DNA of 64,000 nt from Agapetus fuscipes (taxonomy: Eukaryota > Arthropoda > Insecta > Trichoptera > Glossosomatidae), in NCBI GenBank assembly GCA_951799405.1, contig OX637356.1:9695229-9759228 (forward strand). The letters are read 5' to 3'. The translations under genes were made by a program, and so were the position numbers. The notes under the pieces are model-generated. The model saw only the letters and a program-made list of their open reading frames with translations. It ran no database searches and had not been told where the DNA came from. This document shows positions 44,701-54,252 of the stretch, one piece after another (the first letter of the stretch is position 1; each line of letters opens with the position of its first letter).

Positions 44701-47700
44701 AAATTAAAAAGTTTTGAAAATTATTTTATAAAAATATTTGTAACCATTCTGCTCCTGAAGATGCCTCATTAAGCGAAAAAAAAAGTGAATTAAAACTCTG
44801 TTTTTATCCATTTGAATTTTTAAATAATTAAAAATTAACATTTTTTTGGATAACTGTTAAAATTATCTATCTGAATTTAATGTACAAAAAAACATATTTC
44901 ATTAACAGAATTTTAACGTTTAAAAAAAAAAAAAATTAGGCTGATTTATTTGGTGAGCGCTGTTTTTGTGTGTATCACACCTCAAGAGCCCTCTGCGAGC
45001 TTGGTCGTCGCTGGAGAAAGCGCCAATTCTCAAGCAAGACCCAGTTGTTGTAAGGCTGGATGGACCTTTTGATGACCGGTCTTTGGTAAAGGTTTATGAA
45101 TTTTTCAACCCAGCGAAGAGCAAATTTGAAAATATAAATGGTATATTTTTTGTGCTCCGCCGGGATTCGAACCCACAACCTTCCAGTTACGAGTCCGAAG
45201 TATTACCACCTGGACTACGGACCGGTTTATAATGGTTAATCTTTTTCATTGACTTATAGGTTGGTATAAGGCTGACCACCCATACTGTAAAAAAATGTTC
45301 ACTTTGCCAATGTAGCCCCTGTTTCAGGGAAAGTCGGCAGGAATTGCAGTTCATTTGAGATTGGGTTTTTATGTTGTAAGTCAACATGCGGCATACGTAA
45401 GCTTAAACGTAAACATGTCTGCTTATGAGAATGCATTTATATGAATCTTAAATTTAATACATCTTTGCAACTTAGATTATAGATCATTACAACAGCGTCC
45501 CATCAAATGATAAAACGTAAATAAACGTCAAATAGTTGGTGCCGTACAAAATAGATACGTTTCTAATATAATATATGAGGTGGTTGGACGACATCAACAG
45601 AACTGCAGGCGATAAGTTCTCCACAAATATTGACTGAAGTTACGATACCTTCTTATTCTGTCTTAATCGTTATATTCTGGCATGTTATTTTACTAAAGAA
45701 CAAATAAAAGAGCATTCTCGAAGTGTGCAGTGTGTTTTGTGGGCCGAACGGAGCCGAACGGTCACGGAAGCGGCCGAACTGCGCCGTGTGATCTGATCGG
45801 GCCGTCGGTCATCTGTTACCGGCAAGATGTCAACCGATTAACACGTCGGCGACCAAGCACCAAGCGGTGCAAGAGGGGACATTACAATGGAGCTCCCTCC
45901 TCCCCATCTACTTGGATTTCCTGCCAGCAAGGCACCCGCCTTGTGGACCAGAGGCATAGGAGACATAGTGCATAGGAGCGCCCACCCAGGGGCTCCAACG
46001 TGTGGAGGCGTCCGCCTCGTGAGCCGCCGCTAGCCTTCAGTTCAGAACTCCCGTCAACAGAGTAGGGAGTGTTTTAGTGACAAGGAGCAGGTCAGGCCAT
46101 TCCCTTGTTTCCCCTTTTTCCCCCATATTAGTCAAGTAAATAAACCCTTATTTGTTCATGTTAAACTTATCTTTTACTATACAACCTTCCCAAAATACAA
46201 GTAAGCAATACCAAAGAAAGAACCCTACGCCCTGAGAGTGATGCTGATGAGAGCTAGCCGGATGTAAGTATCCTGGAGATACCTTTCAATGCAAACATAA
46301 CAATTCGTTTGCAGCAATGTTACTTATACTTATACGTGTCTGTGAAAATGCATATAATGTGAATCTCTAATGTTACATATATTGTGCAACTTAGATTAGA
46401 TTAAATTCGAGTTTGAAGCAATAGGCTCCTACTGTTTTAAATGCGAGTCTCACCTTAGGCAGAAGTTTAAGATGGATGCAGTTTCCGATTTTATCTGTCG
46501 GCAGTTACATTACAAAGGTCTGCGAGTGCGCCATGTTTTATAGGATGTTGCCATGATGGCGCGGCGTTCCGTTCCGATCAATAAGCGATCCGAGCAACTG
46601 AGAATCTTTAATCGATGCTGAGGCCTCCTCGTACCCACATACAGCAGTCATTCGTTTTGTTTTTTGACCATAAGGTCGATGCGCTTCTTGGAGAACATCA
46701 TTCAATTCATCATACACACAATCTTCCCTCTTACAACGTGATCAATGAAACTTTTGATGCGGTTTAACAAGAACTTTAAAAAAAATCAGCTTCTATTTGA
46801 TTTTCTATTTATTTATTTGACAAAGCAAAGAACCTTAGACTTAAACTTCAACAACGGTCGATCAAACTCTTAAGTACCTATGCCAAGAAAAACTTGATTT
46901 TTATTCTAGTGATAGAGAACGAGCTAGAGGTCCATTTCGTTTATTTAGATCCTTCGCCCACACACTGGAAAATTCGAGTATACCTTATTAAATACAAACA
47001 GATGCAATAGGGTTCTAGTCAGGTCGCTTATGTGGGTGCAAAGCAACGCAACTAAGCTACACTTATAGTGTTACTTCTTGCCGCGTTATCCCCAAAGGGT
47101 TTCGCAAGTGGCGAGTTGAACCTATTTATTTTACAGGTTAGGGGGGTGGCCTTACGCCAACCACTTCAGTTGAAGTGCGGGTTTCCCAGCTCCCGAGAGG
47201 GCTGGTACTCATTTCTTGTGAAGGCTGAGTAAACCTTGCCGGTATTGTATTTTGGGGTTTAAATTAAACACCAAAATGGGAAATCATTTCTGACACCCTC
47301 GGTGGGGATCGAATCCGAGCTCACGGCATGGAATGTATACACTCTACCAACCGGACTTCGTAGATAAAAATATCTCCAGTTTAAATTTGAGCTGAGAATA
47401 CGTTCTCAATATCCTAAAAAAACAATGAAATTGTTTATGTGATCAAAAATATATTTAAACAATAAGGGATACAGGATTGGTAAGTCTGGGCAGTGCTATG
47501 AATGTGGGTTTAAAATAAAACCAATTTACGAAATATTTCTGATCATTCATGATGGAGATGAAACCCTAGCCTTCTGGCTTGGAACGCAAGTATTCCACCA
47601 ACTGAGCTACCGACCGAACAAATGTTCTTTCAGCCTAGAGCAACTATGTTTTCAGGAGATGATGGTTGTACTTGCCTTTGGAAGACACTATCCCCTCAAA

Positions 47701-47823
47701 CGGATGCGAGAAAGACAGATGGACGTCCATATGATCCTTGCCGCACATGACTTCTAAGCTTTGAATAACTGGCATGCCATCCGGTCGCTCCAGAGGCCAA
47801 AGGTCTCCCCCACATGACGCTAT
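32177..47823 (-). CDS. Dusky/Miniature/Dusky-like family ZP-domain transmembrane protein (5' partial, 8 exons)
   Basis: Eight minus-strand exons join with matching phases (1,1,1,1,2,2,0) into 579 residues and a stop. The order is: ZP domain (about residues 1-290, with the family's Cys pattern including MCGKDH, PRCVY, RCGTKP, RLRCEW, VDCWM, EICRHG), Pro/Glu-rich linker (about 300-440), furin-like RKRR (444-447), one membrane span (about 508-530) and a 49-residue cytoplasmic tail. In this insect family such proteins sit at the apical surface, tie epidermal cells to the cuticle matrix and shape wing cells, hairs and bristles; that role is carried over from the family. The motifs match the dusky group closely, but I cannot choose between dusky, miniature and dusky-like. 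The start codon and signal peptide are not in these exons. Introns run from about 0.4 to 5.5 kb and are full of repeats. Confidence 0.93.
33433..33694 (-). CDS. ZP protein gene, exon 7 (Pro/acidic linker)
   Basis: 262 nt between attccag| and TTCCAG|GTGAAA; enters phase 2, leaves phase 0. Encodes a low-complexity linker with a run rich in Pro and Ala (about residues 335-350) and many Glu, Asp and Gln residues. Frame and phase fit both neighbours, which is the main support because linkers of this kind are poorly conserved. Confidence 0.88.
33755..34010 (-). repeat. Repeat A copy in ZP intron 6
   Basis: Inverted copy of the subfamily seen at 8975 (gccgacagacaggcatatgtagg; gaaaccggggtgg). Confidence 0.92.
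34045..34195 (-). ncRNA. Short element with hammerhead-ribozyme-like core (34190-34166)
   Basis: The minus strand reads CTAC|CTGATGA, T, GACT-GAAT-AGTC, GAAA, ACGTTA|GTAG. Stem I CTAC/GTAG pairs over 4 bp and stem II GACT/AGTC over 4 bp. An AT-rich body like that of the insert at 39901 follows. Confidence 0.6.
34682..34894 (-). CDS. ZP protein gene, exon 6 (end of ZP domain)
   Basis: 213 nt between tttttcag| and AAGAG|GTCAGC, phase 2 in and out. Encodes RFLKAKAADDRASVITYAFF, then HIKCKVEICRHGCLEHC, the Cys-rich close of the ZP domain, and a charged stretch rich in Asp, Glu, Arg and Lys. Confidence 0.94.
34978..35243 (-). repeat. Repeat A as 3' UTR of the adjoining LINE fragment
   Basis: Inverted full unit, with the LINE coding end at 35330 upstream of it. 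Confidence 0.93.
35330..35480 (-). pseudogene. GSEAWTV-type LINE C-terminal end
   Basis: The minus strand ends in KKVMTQDEMKEVCKDRKKWR and LICDVGG, stop, about 90 bp before repeat A. Confidence 0.85.
35980..36295 (+). repeat. T/C-rich LINE-like 3' end with (AATA)n tail
   Basis: Ends in ttaataaataaataaatataat. Resembles the end at 49200-49748; no coding part kept. Confidence 0.4.
36311..36437 (+). CDS. Orphan exon-like open stretch antisense within ZP intron 5
   Basis: 127 nt open from ATG, encoding MKMTRIHKLEQMFQKAQKLL and then a polar stretch ending NDHHSHGEPI. It ends at a perfect donor, ATTG|GTAAGT. Base use is less AT-rich than its flanks. It lies on the plus strand, 47 bp from ZP exon 5 and just after an (AATA)n LINE-like tail. 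It could be an exon of an overlapping gene, a retroelement remnant or chance; I do not recognise the protein. Confidence 0.3.
36484..36592 (-). CDS. ZP protein gene, exon 5 (ZP-C half)
   Basis: 109 nt between gttttcag| and TCAAG|GTAACA; enters phase 1, leaves phase 2. Encodes EFDMRVKSCSASDG, then a conserved block ending RPKMIS. Too short to show as a long open frame. It was found from the phase requirement and the conserved Cys spacing. Confidence 0.92.
36977..37099 (-). CDS. ZP protein gene, exon 4 (middle of ZP domain)
   Basis: 123 nt between tttccag| and CGAG|GTAAAG, phase 1 in and out. Encodes DSVDCWMEIQHGKGPWAPP and LGSTLTLVVAINDYR, signature text of the dusky/miniature group. The intron upstream of it contains a 12-bp tandem repeat and a palindromic MITE. 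Confidence 0.94.
37190..37365. repeat. Palindromic MITE E, complete, in ZP intron 3
   Basis: gggctggaagtcgtatccccacgg... / ...ccatggtgttgagacttccagccc around the gcggccatcttgg centre. Confidence 0.9.
37465..37556 (+). repeat. 12-bp tandem repeat in ZP intron 3
   Basis: agtctattagct repeated nearly perfectly about eight times; reads as repeated NRLA on the minus strand. Confidence 0.95.
38817..38890 (+). repeat. Repeat A fragment
   Basis: attggtatgaagctgaccacacatgc... to gccaatgccacccct. Confidence 0.75.
39265..39500 (+). repeat. Repeat A copy ending at the ZP exon 3 splice donor
   Basis: Body tccttgactgataggttag... to ttgcaagttagattagatgag, which runs straight into the inverted donor (gattac|ctctg). 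Confidence 0.92.
39501..39677 (-). CDS. ZP protein gene, exon 3 (GC-rich)
   Basis: 177 nt, entry and exit phase 1, between gttgcag| and AGAG|GTAATC. Encodes HGQFYENTVVVQYDKD, RLRCEWFNDYEKTAS and VIADLDVIQLDFR. The true frame has no internal start and differs from two longer-looking open frames on the same strand. GC content is far above its surroundings. A repeat A copy ends directly at its splice donor. Confidence 0.93.
39761..40143. mobile_element. hAT-type MITE F, second copy, with nested insertion
   Basis: Ends CAGTGGCGAAGGG.../...CTTCGCCACTG, flanked by ctagctac (39753-39760) and ttaactac (40144-40151), a 6/8 match. Interrupted at 39901-40044. Confidence 0.9.
39901..40044 (-). mobile_element. 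144-bp insertion with hammerhead-like core and 11-bp TSD
   Basis: Flanked by perfect GTATTTTTTTA repeats (39890-39900, 40045-40055). The minus strand carries TAC|CTGATGA, T, GACC-TTCTA-GGTC, GAAA, ACGTTA|GTA (40023-39998) near its 5' end, then an AT-rich body. TSD length and ribozyme recall Penelope-like elements. Confidence 0.75.
40148..40380 (-). repeat. SINE B, head missing
   Basis: Inverted tail/body from acacatatcgtgtgatttcatgcc to caccgaaaggggaaatcattcc. Confidence 0.9.
40381..41095. other. ZP intron 2 sequence without recognised features
   Basis: No repeat or coding signal identified. Confidence 0.4.
41100..41345 (+). pseudogene. Degenerate LINE RT tail
   Basis: gatatgaatgaattgaaagatgtatgtaagg..gaataaatggagg matches the 'EMKVVCKDRKKWR' end of the LINE at 63152, followed by a cccctggcggaatgg remnant of its 3' UTR. 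Confidence 0.55.
41750..42003 (-). repeat. SINE C2, diverged
   Basis: Inverted tail gtgagcgttgtttagtgtaaatcacatctc, body, and head ending agactacggactgg; it ends 33 bp from ZP exon 2. Confidence 0.85.
42036..42134 (-). CDS. ZP protein gene, exon 2 (ZP-N half)
   Basis: 99 nt between tttcag| and CCAG|GTGAG. Encodes QHADPRCVYVPPSTGQ through RCGTKP, a highly conserved block of the dusky group. It enters and leaves in phase 1. The 5.5-kb intron before it carries several SINEs, a hAT MITE and an E-box cluster. Confidence 0.93.
42277..42658. repeat. SINE B fragment (+) joined to repeat A (-) with internal insertion
   Basis: cccacttcagctgaagtggttggc, then inverted repeat A from 42340. About 80 bp of unrelated AT-rich sequence sits inside before ggtcagcctcataccaacc. 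Confidence 0.8.
42683..42745 (+). repeat. SINE B tail fragment
   Basis: acactatatgtgtagcttagttgcgttgcg. Confidence 0.8.
43214..43472 (-). repeat. Repeat A copy
   Basis: Full inverted unit from ctaaatctaaatctaagctgc to accaacctataagtcaagg. Confidence 0.94.
43776..43954. mobile_element. hAT-type MITE, 179 bp, 8-bp TSD CTTTAAAT
   Basis: CAGCGGTTTCCAAACT... / ...AGTTTGTAAACCGCTG with perfect CTTTAAAT at 43768-43775 and 43955-43962. Confidence 0.95.
44490..44600. promoter_or_regulatory. Cluster of three CACGTG E-boxes in ZP intron 1
   Basis: CACGTG at 44497, 44540 and 44568 in a GC-rich block also holding several ACGCG motifs. Candidate enhancer-type site; no direct evidence of function. Confidence 0.3.
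44938..45228 (-). repeat. SINE C2, full length
   Basis: Best C2 copy: inverted tail, body, and head with gggattcgaacccacaacc and ctacggaccggt. Confidence 0.93.
45249..45490 (+). repeat. Repeat A copy
   Basis: cattgacttataggttggtataagg... to cttagattatagatc. Confidence 0.92.
45725..46270. other. GC-rich unclassified block with polyadenylation hexamer and splice-donor-like end
   Basis: GC-rich stretch (gccgaacggagccgaacgg...), an AATAAA near 46137, then ...ccggat|gtaagtat near 46262. It could be a solo LTR with leader or a host noncoding exon; no convincing protein. Confidence 0.25.
46328..46407 (+). repeat. Repeat A 3' fragment
   Basis: cttatacgtgtctgtgaaaatgcatataatgtgaatc...cttagattagatt. 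Confidence 0.85.
47037..47358 (-). repeat. SINE B, nearly full length
   Basis: Inverted tail gcaaagcaacgcaactaagc, body and partial head (gaatccgagctcacggcatgg). Confidence 0.92.
47505..47620 (-). repeat. SINE B head fragment, diverged
   Basis: Inverted tRNA-like head gaaaccctagcct...ccaccaactgagctaccgacc, 53 bp upstream of ZP exon 1's donor side. Confidence 0.75.
47676..47823 (-). CDS. ZP protein gene, most upstream identified exon (start of ZP domain)
   Basis: Encodes residues 1-49 of the partial protein, beginning IASCGGDLWP and including LEVMCGKDHMDV and PFEGIVSSK. The acceptor is a pyrimidine-rich tract ending in ctttcag, and the exon enters in phase 0. The donor is AAAG|GCAAGT, a consensus GC-AG donor. 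Only this cut leaves the single G needed to complete Gly with the next exon. The alternative GT two codons later breaks the frame. There is no signal peptide here, so at least one coding exon lies upstream. Confidence 0.92.
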
Positions 47824-47889
47824 CTGAAAGTAGAAAACAATCACATTAGACTTGTTATTATTAAACATAAGACATCGTGAGATACTTCT

Positions 47890-47990
47890 TTCAATGAAAG
47901 AAGTATGTAAGGACAGAAAGAAATGGCGGTTGATCTGTAATGTTGGCGGCTAGGGTTTATTAAAGTGAAATTTGTTTTATGTTTTAGACA
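47890..47990 (+). pseudogene. GSEAWTV-type LINE C-terminal relic
   Basis: aatgaaagaagtatgtaaggacagaaagaaatggcgg...gttggcggctaggg; no repeat A follows. Confidence 0.8.
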
Positions 47991-48499
47991 ATTATATTAA
48001 TTTTCGGATATTTAACGAACCGTTCGGTGAGAACTTACATTATTCTCTACGTTTCGTCAGCGACGTAGCCAACGTCTTGAGACGTCGGAAGAAAGCTCGT
48101 TATGTGGATGCATGTTGATTCTACTGTTATTCAGATTGGCGAACCTGAAGAAAACTCCATCTGGGCAAAGGTGAGCTGAAATAATCTCTCATCTTCTGGT
48201 CGCCTCTTAAAACAACATCTCGAAGCTGCTAGTAATGGAATGGGCACAAATTTCAGAAGCGAAAAATTGCGAAGTTCACGCTGGATTGCTATGGAAATTT
48301 GAGATTCAGAACAAATTTGCCGGATGAGGGCTGCTTGCCCGTAGATAAAACACCCTGCGTGGCTGCGGGGTTATCCAGGACTCGCCGAATTCGTCCGTGT
48401 AGGTACCCCTAATAGGTGAAATAATCATCATAACAAGACAATATTTATAAAACCGTTTTGTGATAAATCACTTGAAAGGAATTATTCAACTGTAACATC

Positions 48500-48730
48500 T
48501 CCGAAACAAACATGTCTTTAATCCCGACCTAAACGCACTTGCACTCTCTACGGCTCTAATCTCATGGGGTAGGGCATTCCACAGCATGCAAAAGGTACGA
48601 TCCAAGTCATTTTCTTTATTAGATCGTTTTGGAACAATCTATTTATTCCCAACAGTACTACTCCACATCTTAACAGCCGCTTACCCTCCACTGTGTCCAT
48701 GACACAATCTGAAATATGCCGCGGTGCAAC
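48500..48730 (-). pseudogene. L2/CR1-like LINE C-terminus
   Basis: The minus strand reads LWNALPHEIRAVESASAFRS then GLKTCLF, the same ORF2 end type as 12880-13195. Confidence 0.75.
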
Positions 48731-48883
48731 ACAACTTTTTGATTTAAAGACAGTTAGTTAAACAGATCTAATACTCAATCCTTTCTCCAATTTCAAGCCA
48801 GTGAAGCTGGTCTATTAATGTAGGGATAATGGAAGCACTATAATGATCTAATAAGTACTAATTTTTAAATTAAAGATTAGACT

Positions 48884-49205
48884 TTGAATGGTGCGTAGCT
48901 CAGTGGTAACACTGCGGAATCTCAATGGAAAGGTTGTGGGTTCGAATCCCGACGGAGCACAAAAAATATAATATTTATATTTTCAAATTTGCTCTTCGCT
49001 GGGTTGAAAAATTCATAAAACTTTACCAATGACCGGTCATCAAAGGTCCATCCAGCCTTACAGCAACTGCGTCTTGCTTGAGTATTGGTGCTTTGTAGCG
49101 ACGACCAAGTTCGTACACCTCTGCGGCACTATAACAAGTGTCATAGACCCCTAGAGTCTCTAGAATCTAGGAAATCTTCCGCACAGGATTTCTTAAAAAA
49201 AAAAA
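48884..49205 (+). repeat. SINE C, full length
   Basis: Head gtgcgtagctcagtggtaac...ggttcgaatcccgacgg, body, LINE-shared tail, poly(A). Confidence 0.93.
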
Positions 49206-49748
49206 GACGTACCTACTCCCATATTGATTGAAAAGTGTATCCTTGCGGACCTGCTACAAGTAAACGACAATTAGACGATCATTTTGGCCCTTTCACATTA
49301 AGCGTCACGTTACCAATGCAGGTTTGCGAAATCCTCTGCTAAGAATGACTAAAAATTATAACAATAAATTTAAAGATGTCGATCTGTTTCACGGTAGTTC
49401 TAATTTATTTAAAAGATCAATTTTAGCTATACTTGAGCAGTGAGTATCCCTTCCCCTTCCCCTTCCTTTCTTCCCTACTACTTATATTTATATTATTTTA
49501 TTATTGTTGTTTGAATTTTTGAATGTTGTAGTCCGTTTTAAAAAAAAATGTTTTTATCCTTAGTATGTAAGTGAAATTATCTTGATATTTTTGTGTGCTT
49601 TTTTTATCACATTGTATTACGCTTACACCGGTAATGGGGTGCAACATGATTTCTTCTTTTGTTAATTTGCCTAATGTGCTATTTTTATGTTGTGCCTGTT
49701 GGTGTATGATTGTGAATAAATAAATAAATAAATAAATCAATAAATAAA
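49206..49748 (+). repeat. Possible LINE 3' end with (AATA)n tail
   Basis: Noncoding T-rich sequence ending in (AATA)n at 49715-49748, similar in form to 36295. Class unproven. Confidence 0.35.
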
Positions 49749-49749
49749 T

Positions 49750-51830
49750 GCAGTGGCTGCCGCTAGTTACTGGAGATACCTCGCATAGGTGGTTCTAGAC
49801 ACTAAAAGTTCTCGCCAAGACAATTATAAACGAGAATAAGGAACTCATCAACTATTTTTTACCCAAAAAAAATATTTTTCCTATGAAATAATTATCTTTA
49901 AATGATATTGATCTGGTGACATTTTTTATCACATGTAGCTCGAGTTCGATTTCAAGTTTTGAAGCAAAAAATCAACTGGCAAAGATCGTGAGAGCTCACC
50001 TTTTTTAGAAACCGGGGATTCTGTGGGTGGATTTATGAGAAAAAAGAACTGATAACTGTAAACCTTTAACGAAATAAGACATGGTATGAGATTTATCAAT
50101 ATTAACGTAAACATATTACTTTTGTCATGGCTATGTTCCTAATTGGCTTTCCGTAGATAAATCAAGATTTTTAATTTGTGTGGCGATGGCGGCATTGGAA
50201 TAGAGAAGTTTTTTCTCATATTATGCTTTGCTACAACCATGTAATAAACCTATTTATTCCTACAGATCGTTTTGTAATGATAATTTCGAAACGAGTCAAC
50301 TGTACAACAATAAAAAACATTTTGCATAGTTTCATGGCATTACCTACAAAATTCCCTTTATGATAATGACTAAATTTCGATGTATTTTGTGTAAAATGCC
50401 AAGCCATAAACTTCGTATTTTAAAAAACACACGGACCTGTGCAATGTTGAAGGTTCACATATAAAGTTCCTGACAAAGTTATAAATTAACACTTAATTTT
50501 TTTTTAATTGATTTCATCGTCGTAGAAAAAGTATCGTATGCCACTGCACGTAATTACACATTGTAACACTCGTACTGTTACAATAAGGATAAAGTTTGAA
50601 ACTTTCACTTTTATGGTCGGTGTTATTAAACAAACTTTTTTTGTTGTGTTTGATTACTCGCCTTGAGAATGCTTTCTGCTCGTGAAAGCGAAATGTCGGC
50701 AGACAAAAAAAAACTGCAAATAGACCATGGCCCAACCCGAAAAAACACAAAAACATTTTTTTAAACAATAAAGATGTTTCAATTATAGCATACTTTATGA
50801 ATGGAAATTAATCCAAATATATTGTTCAACGAGTAGGTATAAAACATTATGTTTAAGGGTGATTGAGAGGTCAGCGCGCCCAACTTTGATGACCGAAATA
50901 ACCCATATTTTGAATGGTAAGGTAGTATTTTTTCTCCAGTTTAAATTAACACATAAAATTAGGTATTTTTTTCCATAAAATACCAATTCAAAATAATTTT
51001 ATTTACGGAGATACCTTAAATGGAGATTTCCACTGTTCTTATGAATAAATCCTAACTTTTTTTTATTTCAAAACATTCCTTTTGATTAGTTTTATTTTTT
51101 CTACTTGTTAGTTGTTTTTTTTTACTTTTCATTGATTTTTTATGATTATTTAAAAAGTACCCAAATTTTGCATACGATATTGTAGCTAAATTCGTCTTTT
51201 AATGGTTTATTTTCCTTTTAGGATTTGAAGTGATATTTTTTATGTTTTCAATGCATTACTTGTTTTATTTTTTCTCCTCTAATTTATAATTAATAATGGA
51301 AAAAGAAAGATTTTCATACAAAAAATGATCCAGTCTTTGGCGCCACGGATAAACTGTGGCGGATTCGTGAACTGGCTTTAAATATAATATCTCCTTCATT
51401 TTTGACCAAAAAATGAAATTTAAGTGTAACGGAGTTCAAGCGTTTACGTTAAAACTGGACCAAACAGGTACAAAAATGCATGAAAACCAAAACGCCAGCT
51501 CGAGATGCTGTTTGAGATTCGATACATTTTTCGCATGCGGTCTATTTCCTATAGTTACGAGAATTTTACACTTCGGGTATACTCGTATATCTTCGTATAT
51601 CGACGGAAATGCACGAGTGAGAACTTACGTATACATAAGCGCTGTGGCTTAGTATAATAGTATATACAGGTATTCCACTAGAAAGATTCATTGGCAAATA
51701 TTTTGGCAAAACAAAAGTTATTTGCTGATTCAGAATATCGTCGCCTTACTTTCAAAACCTCGTATCTCAAAAAATATTTTTATTTTGCTTAAGTGCTTCT
51801 TTCTATATATTACATAACTACTACATACTC
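49750..51830. other. AT-rich region upstream of the ZP gene
   Basis: No gene seen. Contains the inverted dispersed repeat at 50518-50600 and a ribozyme-like motif near 50670-50700 (cttgagaatgctttc...gaaagcgaaatgtc). Confidence 0.45.
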
Positions 51831-51837
51831 GATGGTT

Positions 51838-52080
51838 TGAGCATATGGAGAGAATGAATGAGGAAATACTGACGAAGAAAGTATACGTTGCAAGAATGGA
51901 AGGGCGTGGGCTCGAATCCCGGCGGAGCACAAAAAATATACCATTTATATTTTCAAATTTGCTCTTCGCTGGGATGAAAAATTCATAAACCTTTACCAAA
52001 GACTGGAGGAAATGAAAAAAGTATGTAAGGACAGATAGAAATGGCGGTTGATCTGTAATGTTGGCGGCTTGGGTTTATAA
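51838..52080 (+). repeat. LINE/SINE chimera
   Basis: LINE coding piece (ggtttgagcatatggagagaatgaatgagg...gtatacgttgcaagaatgg), then a SINE C middle (gggctcgaatcccgg...tttaccaaagactgg), then the LINE C-terminus (aggaaatgaaaaaagtatgtaagg). Confidence 0.85.
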
Positions 52081-52146
52081 AATTGGAATTTGTTTTCTGT
52101 TTTAGTTTTGATGTCCATAGAAATGATTATTTATTGATTTAAATTG

Positions 52147-52440
52147 TCGTGTACGTTCCTTGACTTATAAGTTGGTATGCGGCTGACCACCCATGCTGTA
52201 AAAATGGTTCACTTTGCCAATGTCACCCCTGTCTCAGGGAAGGACGGCAAGAGTTGCAGGGTGTATGTCCATTTGAGATTTGCTTTTTATGTTATAGGTT
52301 CACATGAGTCATGTGCAAGCGCAAACTTGTACGTGTCTGGTTGTGAGAATGCATGTAATGTGAATCTCCAATGTAACATATCTTTGCAACTTATATTAGA
52401 TTAGATTAGATTAGAATTGATATATATCTCTGCAGCTTAG
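52147..52440 (+). repeat. Repeat A as 3' UTR of the chimera
   Basis: Full unit with ttagattagattag tail plus a second short tail-like piece to 52440. Confidence 0.93.
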
Positions 52441-52444
52441 ATTA

Positions 52445-54170
52445 GATAAGTAAATTATTAAGGTTAACCTGCTTTGTTTCATTGCTATAAAAATCACTAA
52501 GCAGAAATAAAGCACTTACTGCCTCTTTAATTGTACATTTACTGAGAAAAAAAGCAGTATCTGTCACTTACTGCTTTTATGCTTAGTTTTTCTCATAACA
52601 GTCATAACCAAAAAGCAGTAAGTGTTATAATTTTATGAATTTTTCATTTATTTTCATATTTTTTAATAGTTATACGTAAAGGGTCACTCACAAAAACCAT
52701 GGTAAAAAATTGAAACTGAAATCTTTAAATTTAAATAAGTTAGCCCAACTTCAAAGTTTGAAGTAGATTATCTCAAAACAAATATTTTGCAGATACTGCC
52801 TTTTTCGTAAGCAGGGCAGAGCAGCGGAACGTCGCACTTAGGGTAAATAAAAATATTGCGTGCTCTGCACACAAATCCATGTTTGTATTCAAGATGCAAT
52901 AAATTGTTAAAGAGTGTTTAACACTCTATCATATGTGTGCTGAATCTTTTATCTGAAGATACACAACCATAGAATTGTCCATAATTATATAAAAAGTAAA
53001 ACGCTCTCAAGGAGCGTTGTGTTACTTTCTATACATTTTTGTGAAAAATGAAATGTGTAACAAATAATAAATTAATTTATTTCGAAATAAAGTAAATGCT
53101 TTTATTTAATAAATGTACAACTTATTGCTTTTAATAAAAGTCAGGATTTTTTTGATGTATTATAAAAAAGAAACACAAAATGGCTAAGAAAAGTTTCTAA
53201 GCCCTACCGGTGAATTCTAAAAGCGTTTACCAACCATAGCGTTTATCCAACAGTTTATAAAAACCAAAACGCTGGTGAGTAACGCCATCTGATTACGATG
53301 AGTCAAAGTTATTTGACATAAAATTACGATTTTAGTTTCATAAAACAATTAAAGAGGTTCTTTAGTCCCGATATTAATAATCTTCTTAAGCTCTCGTATA
53401 ACCTTAAGCTCAAGTAGGTTTTAATATAAAAAATGTATGGAAACCAAAACAACGCATTTTGCGAGCGTTTTAGATTTTATTTAGTACCTAGTTCTGAAAA
53501 GAAAACGCTATTTTTGAATTTGAACGTCGTTTTTAGTGTTTAATTACTTTATTAGCGGTCTATGCATTGATTTATCGATCTCTCCATTGTGCTGGATGGT
53601 CTGCTGTAAACCGTTTAACGTCACGTCGAACATATTTTGCTGAAGTTTTGCACACGTTTCCTCGACGTACTAAATTCCCATACAACAGAATTCACCTCCT
53701 GTGAACTCAACTAATCCTGTAACCCGAGTATAAAACATCGTACAAATACTTAATCTACACGTATCTTCACAAAAAAATGTAAAGAAGGTAATACAGCTGT
53801 AGTAAGTGCTTTAGGTTTCATTTATTTTTTCTGTTTAATCATTTCATTAGGGCTCTGAGGTACTATTTTGAAAGCGTATCTTGCGGCTGTTTGTAGGCAA
53901 GCAATAATATATATATATTACCAATACATACCTACACATTTTTCAATGTGTTGCTCTATTGTTTCGCTTTTCTACAAACTGTATACGCACGCAAACATTA
54001 AACCTTTCGTTAATGCTTCTCACTTTGTTATTTGTCTCTCTCGCACTTGCTTACTTGAAATACATCTGTCTTTTTTTCTCACTATTTCAAAATACCGAAA
54101 TCAGGCCACAAAACCCATCAAGTATCTAAACGTTTTTCAAAAATTTAAAGAGGCGATATTCCATTTTTAT
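52445..54170. other. AT-rich region, no gene seen
   Basis: Includes a block near 53390-53480 shared with 1285-1440. Open frames near 53868-54185 look random. Confidence 0.45.
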
Positions 54171-54252
54171 GCATTACTTTCTTAAAGGGTAGTTAATTGA
54201 AGTTAAGTGTAGGACTCGTAGCACATTGAAAGACATCAGTTGAAAGGCTTCT

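Noticed and set aside
53868..54185. 105-codon plus-strand ORF
   Set aside because: AT-rich, no motif, no splice or start support; expected by chance in this composition.
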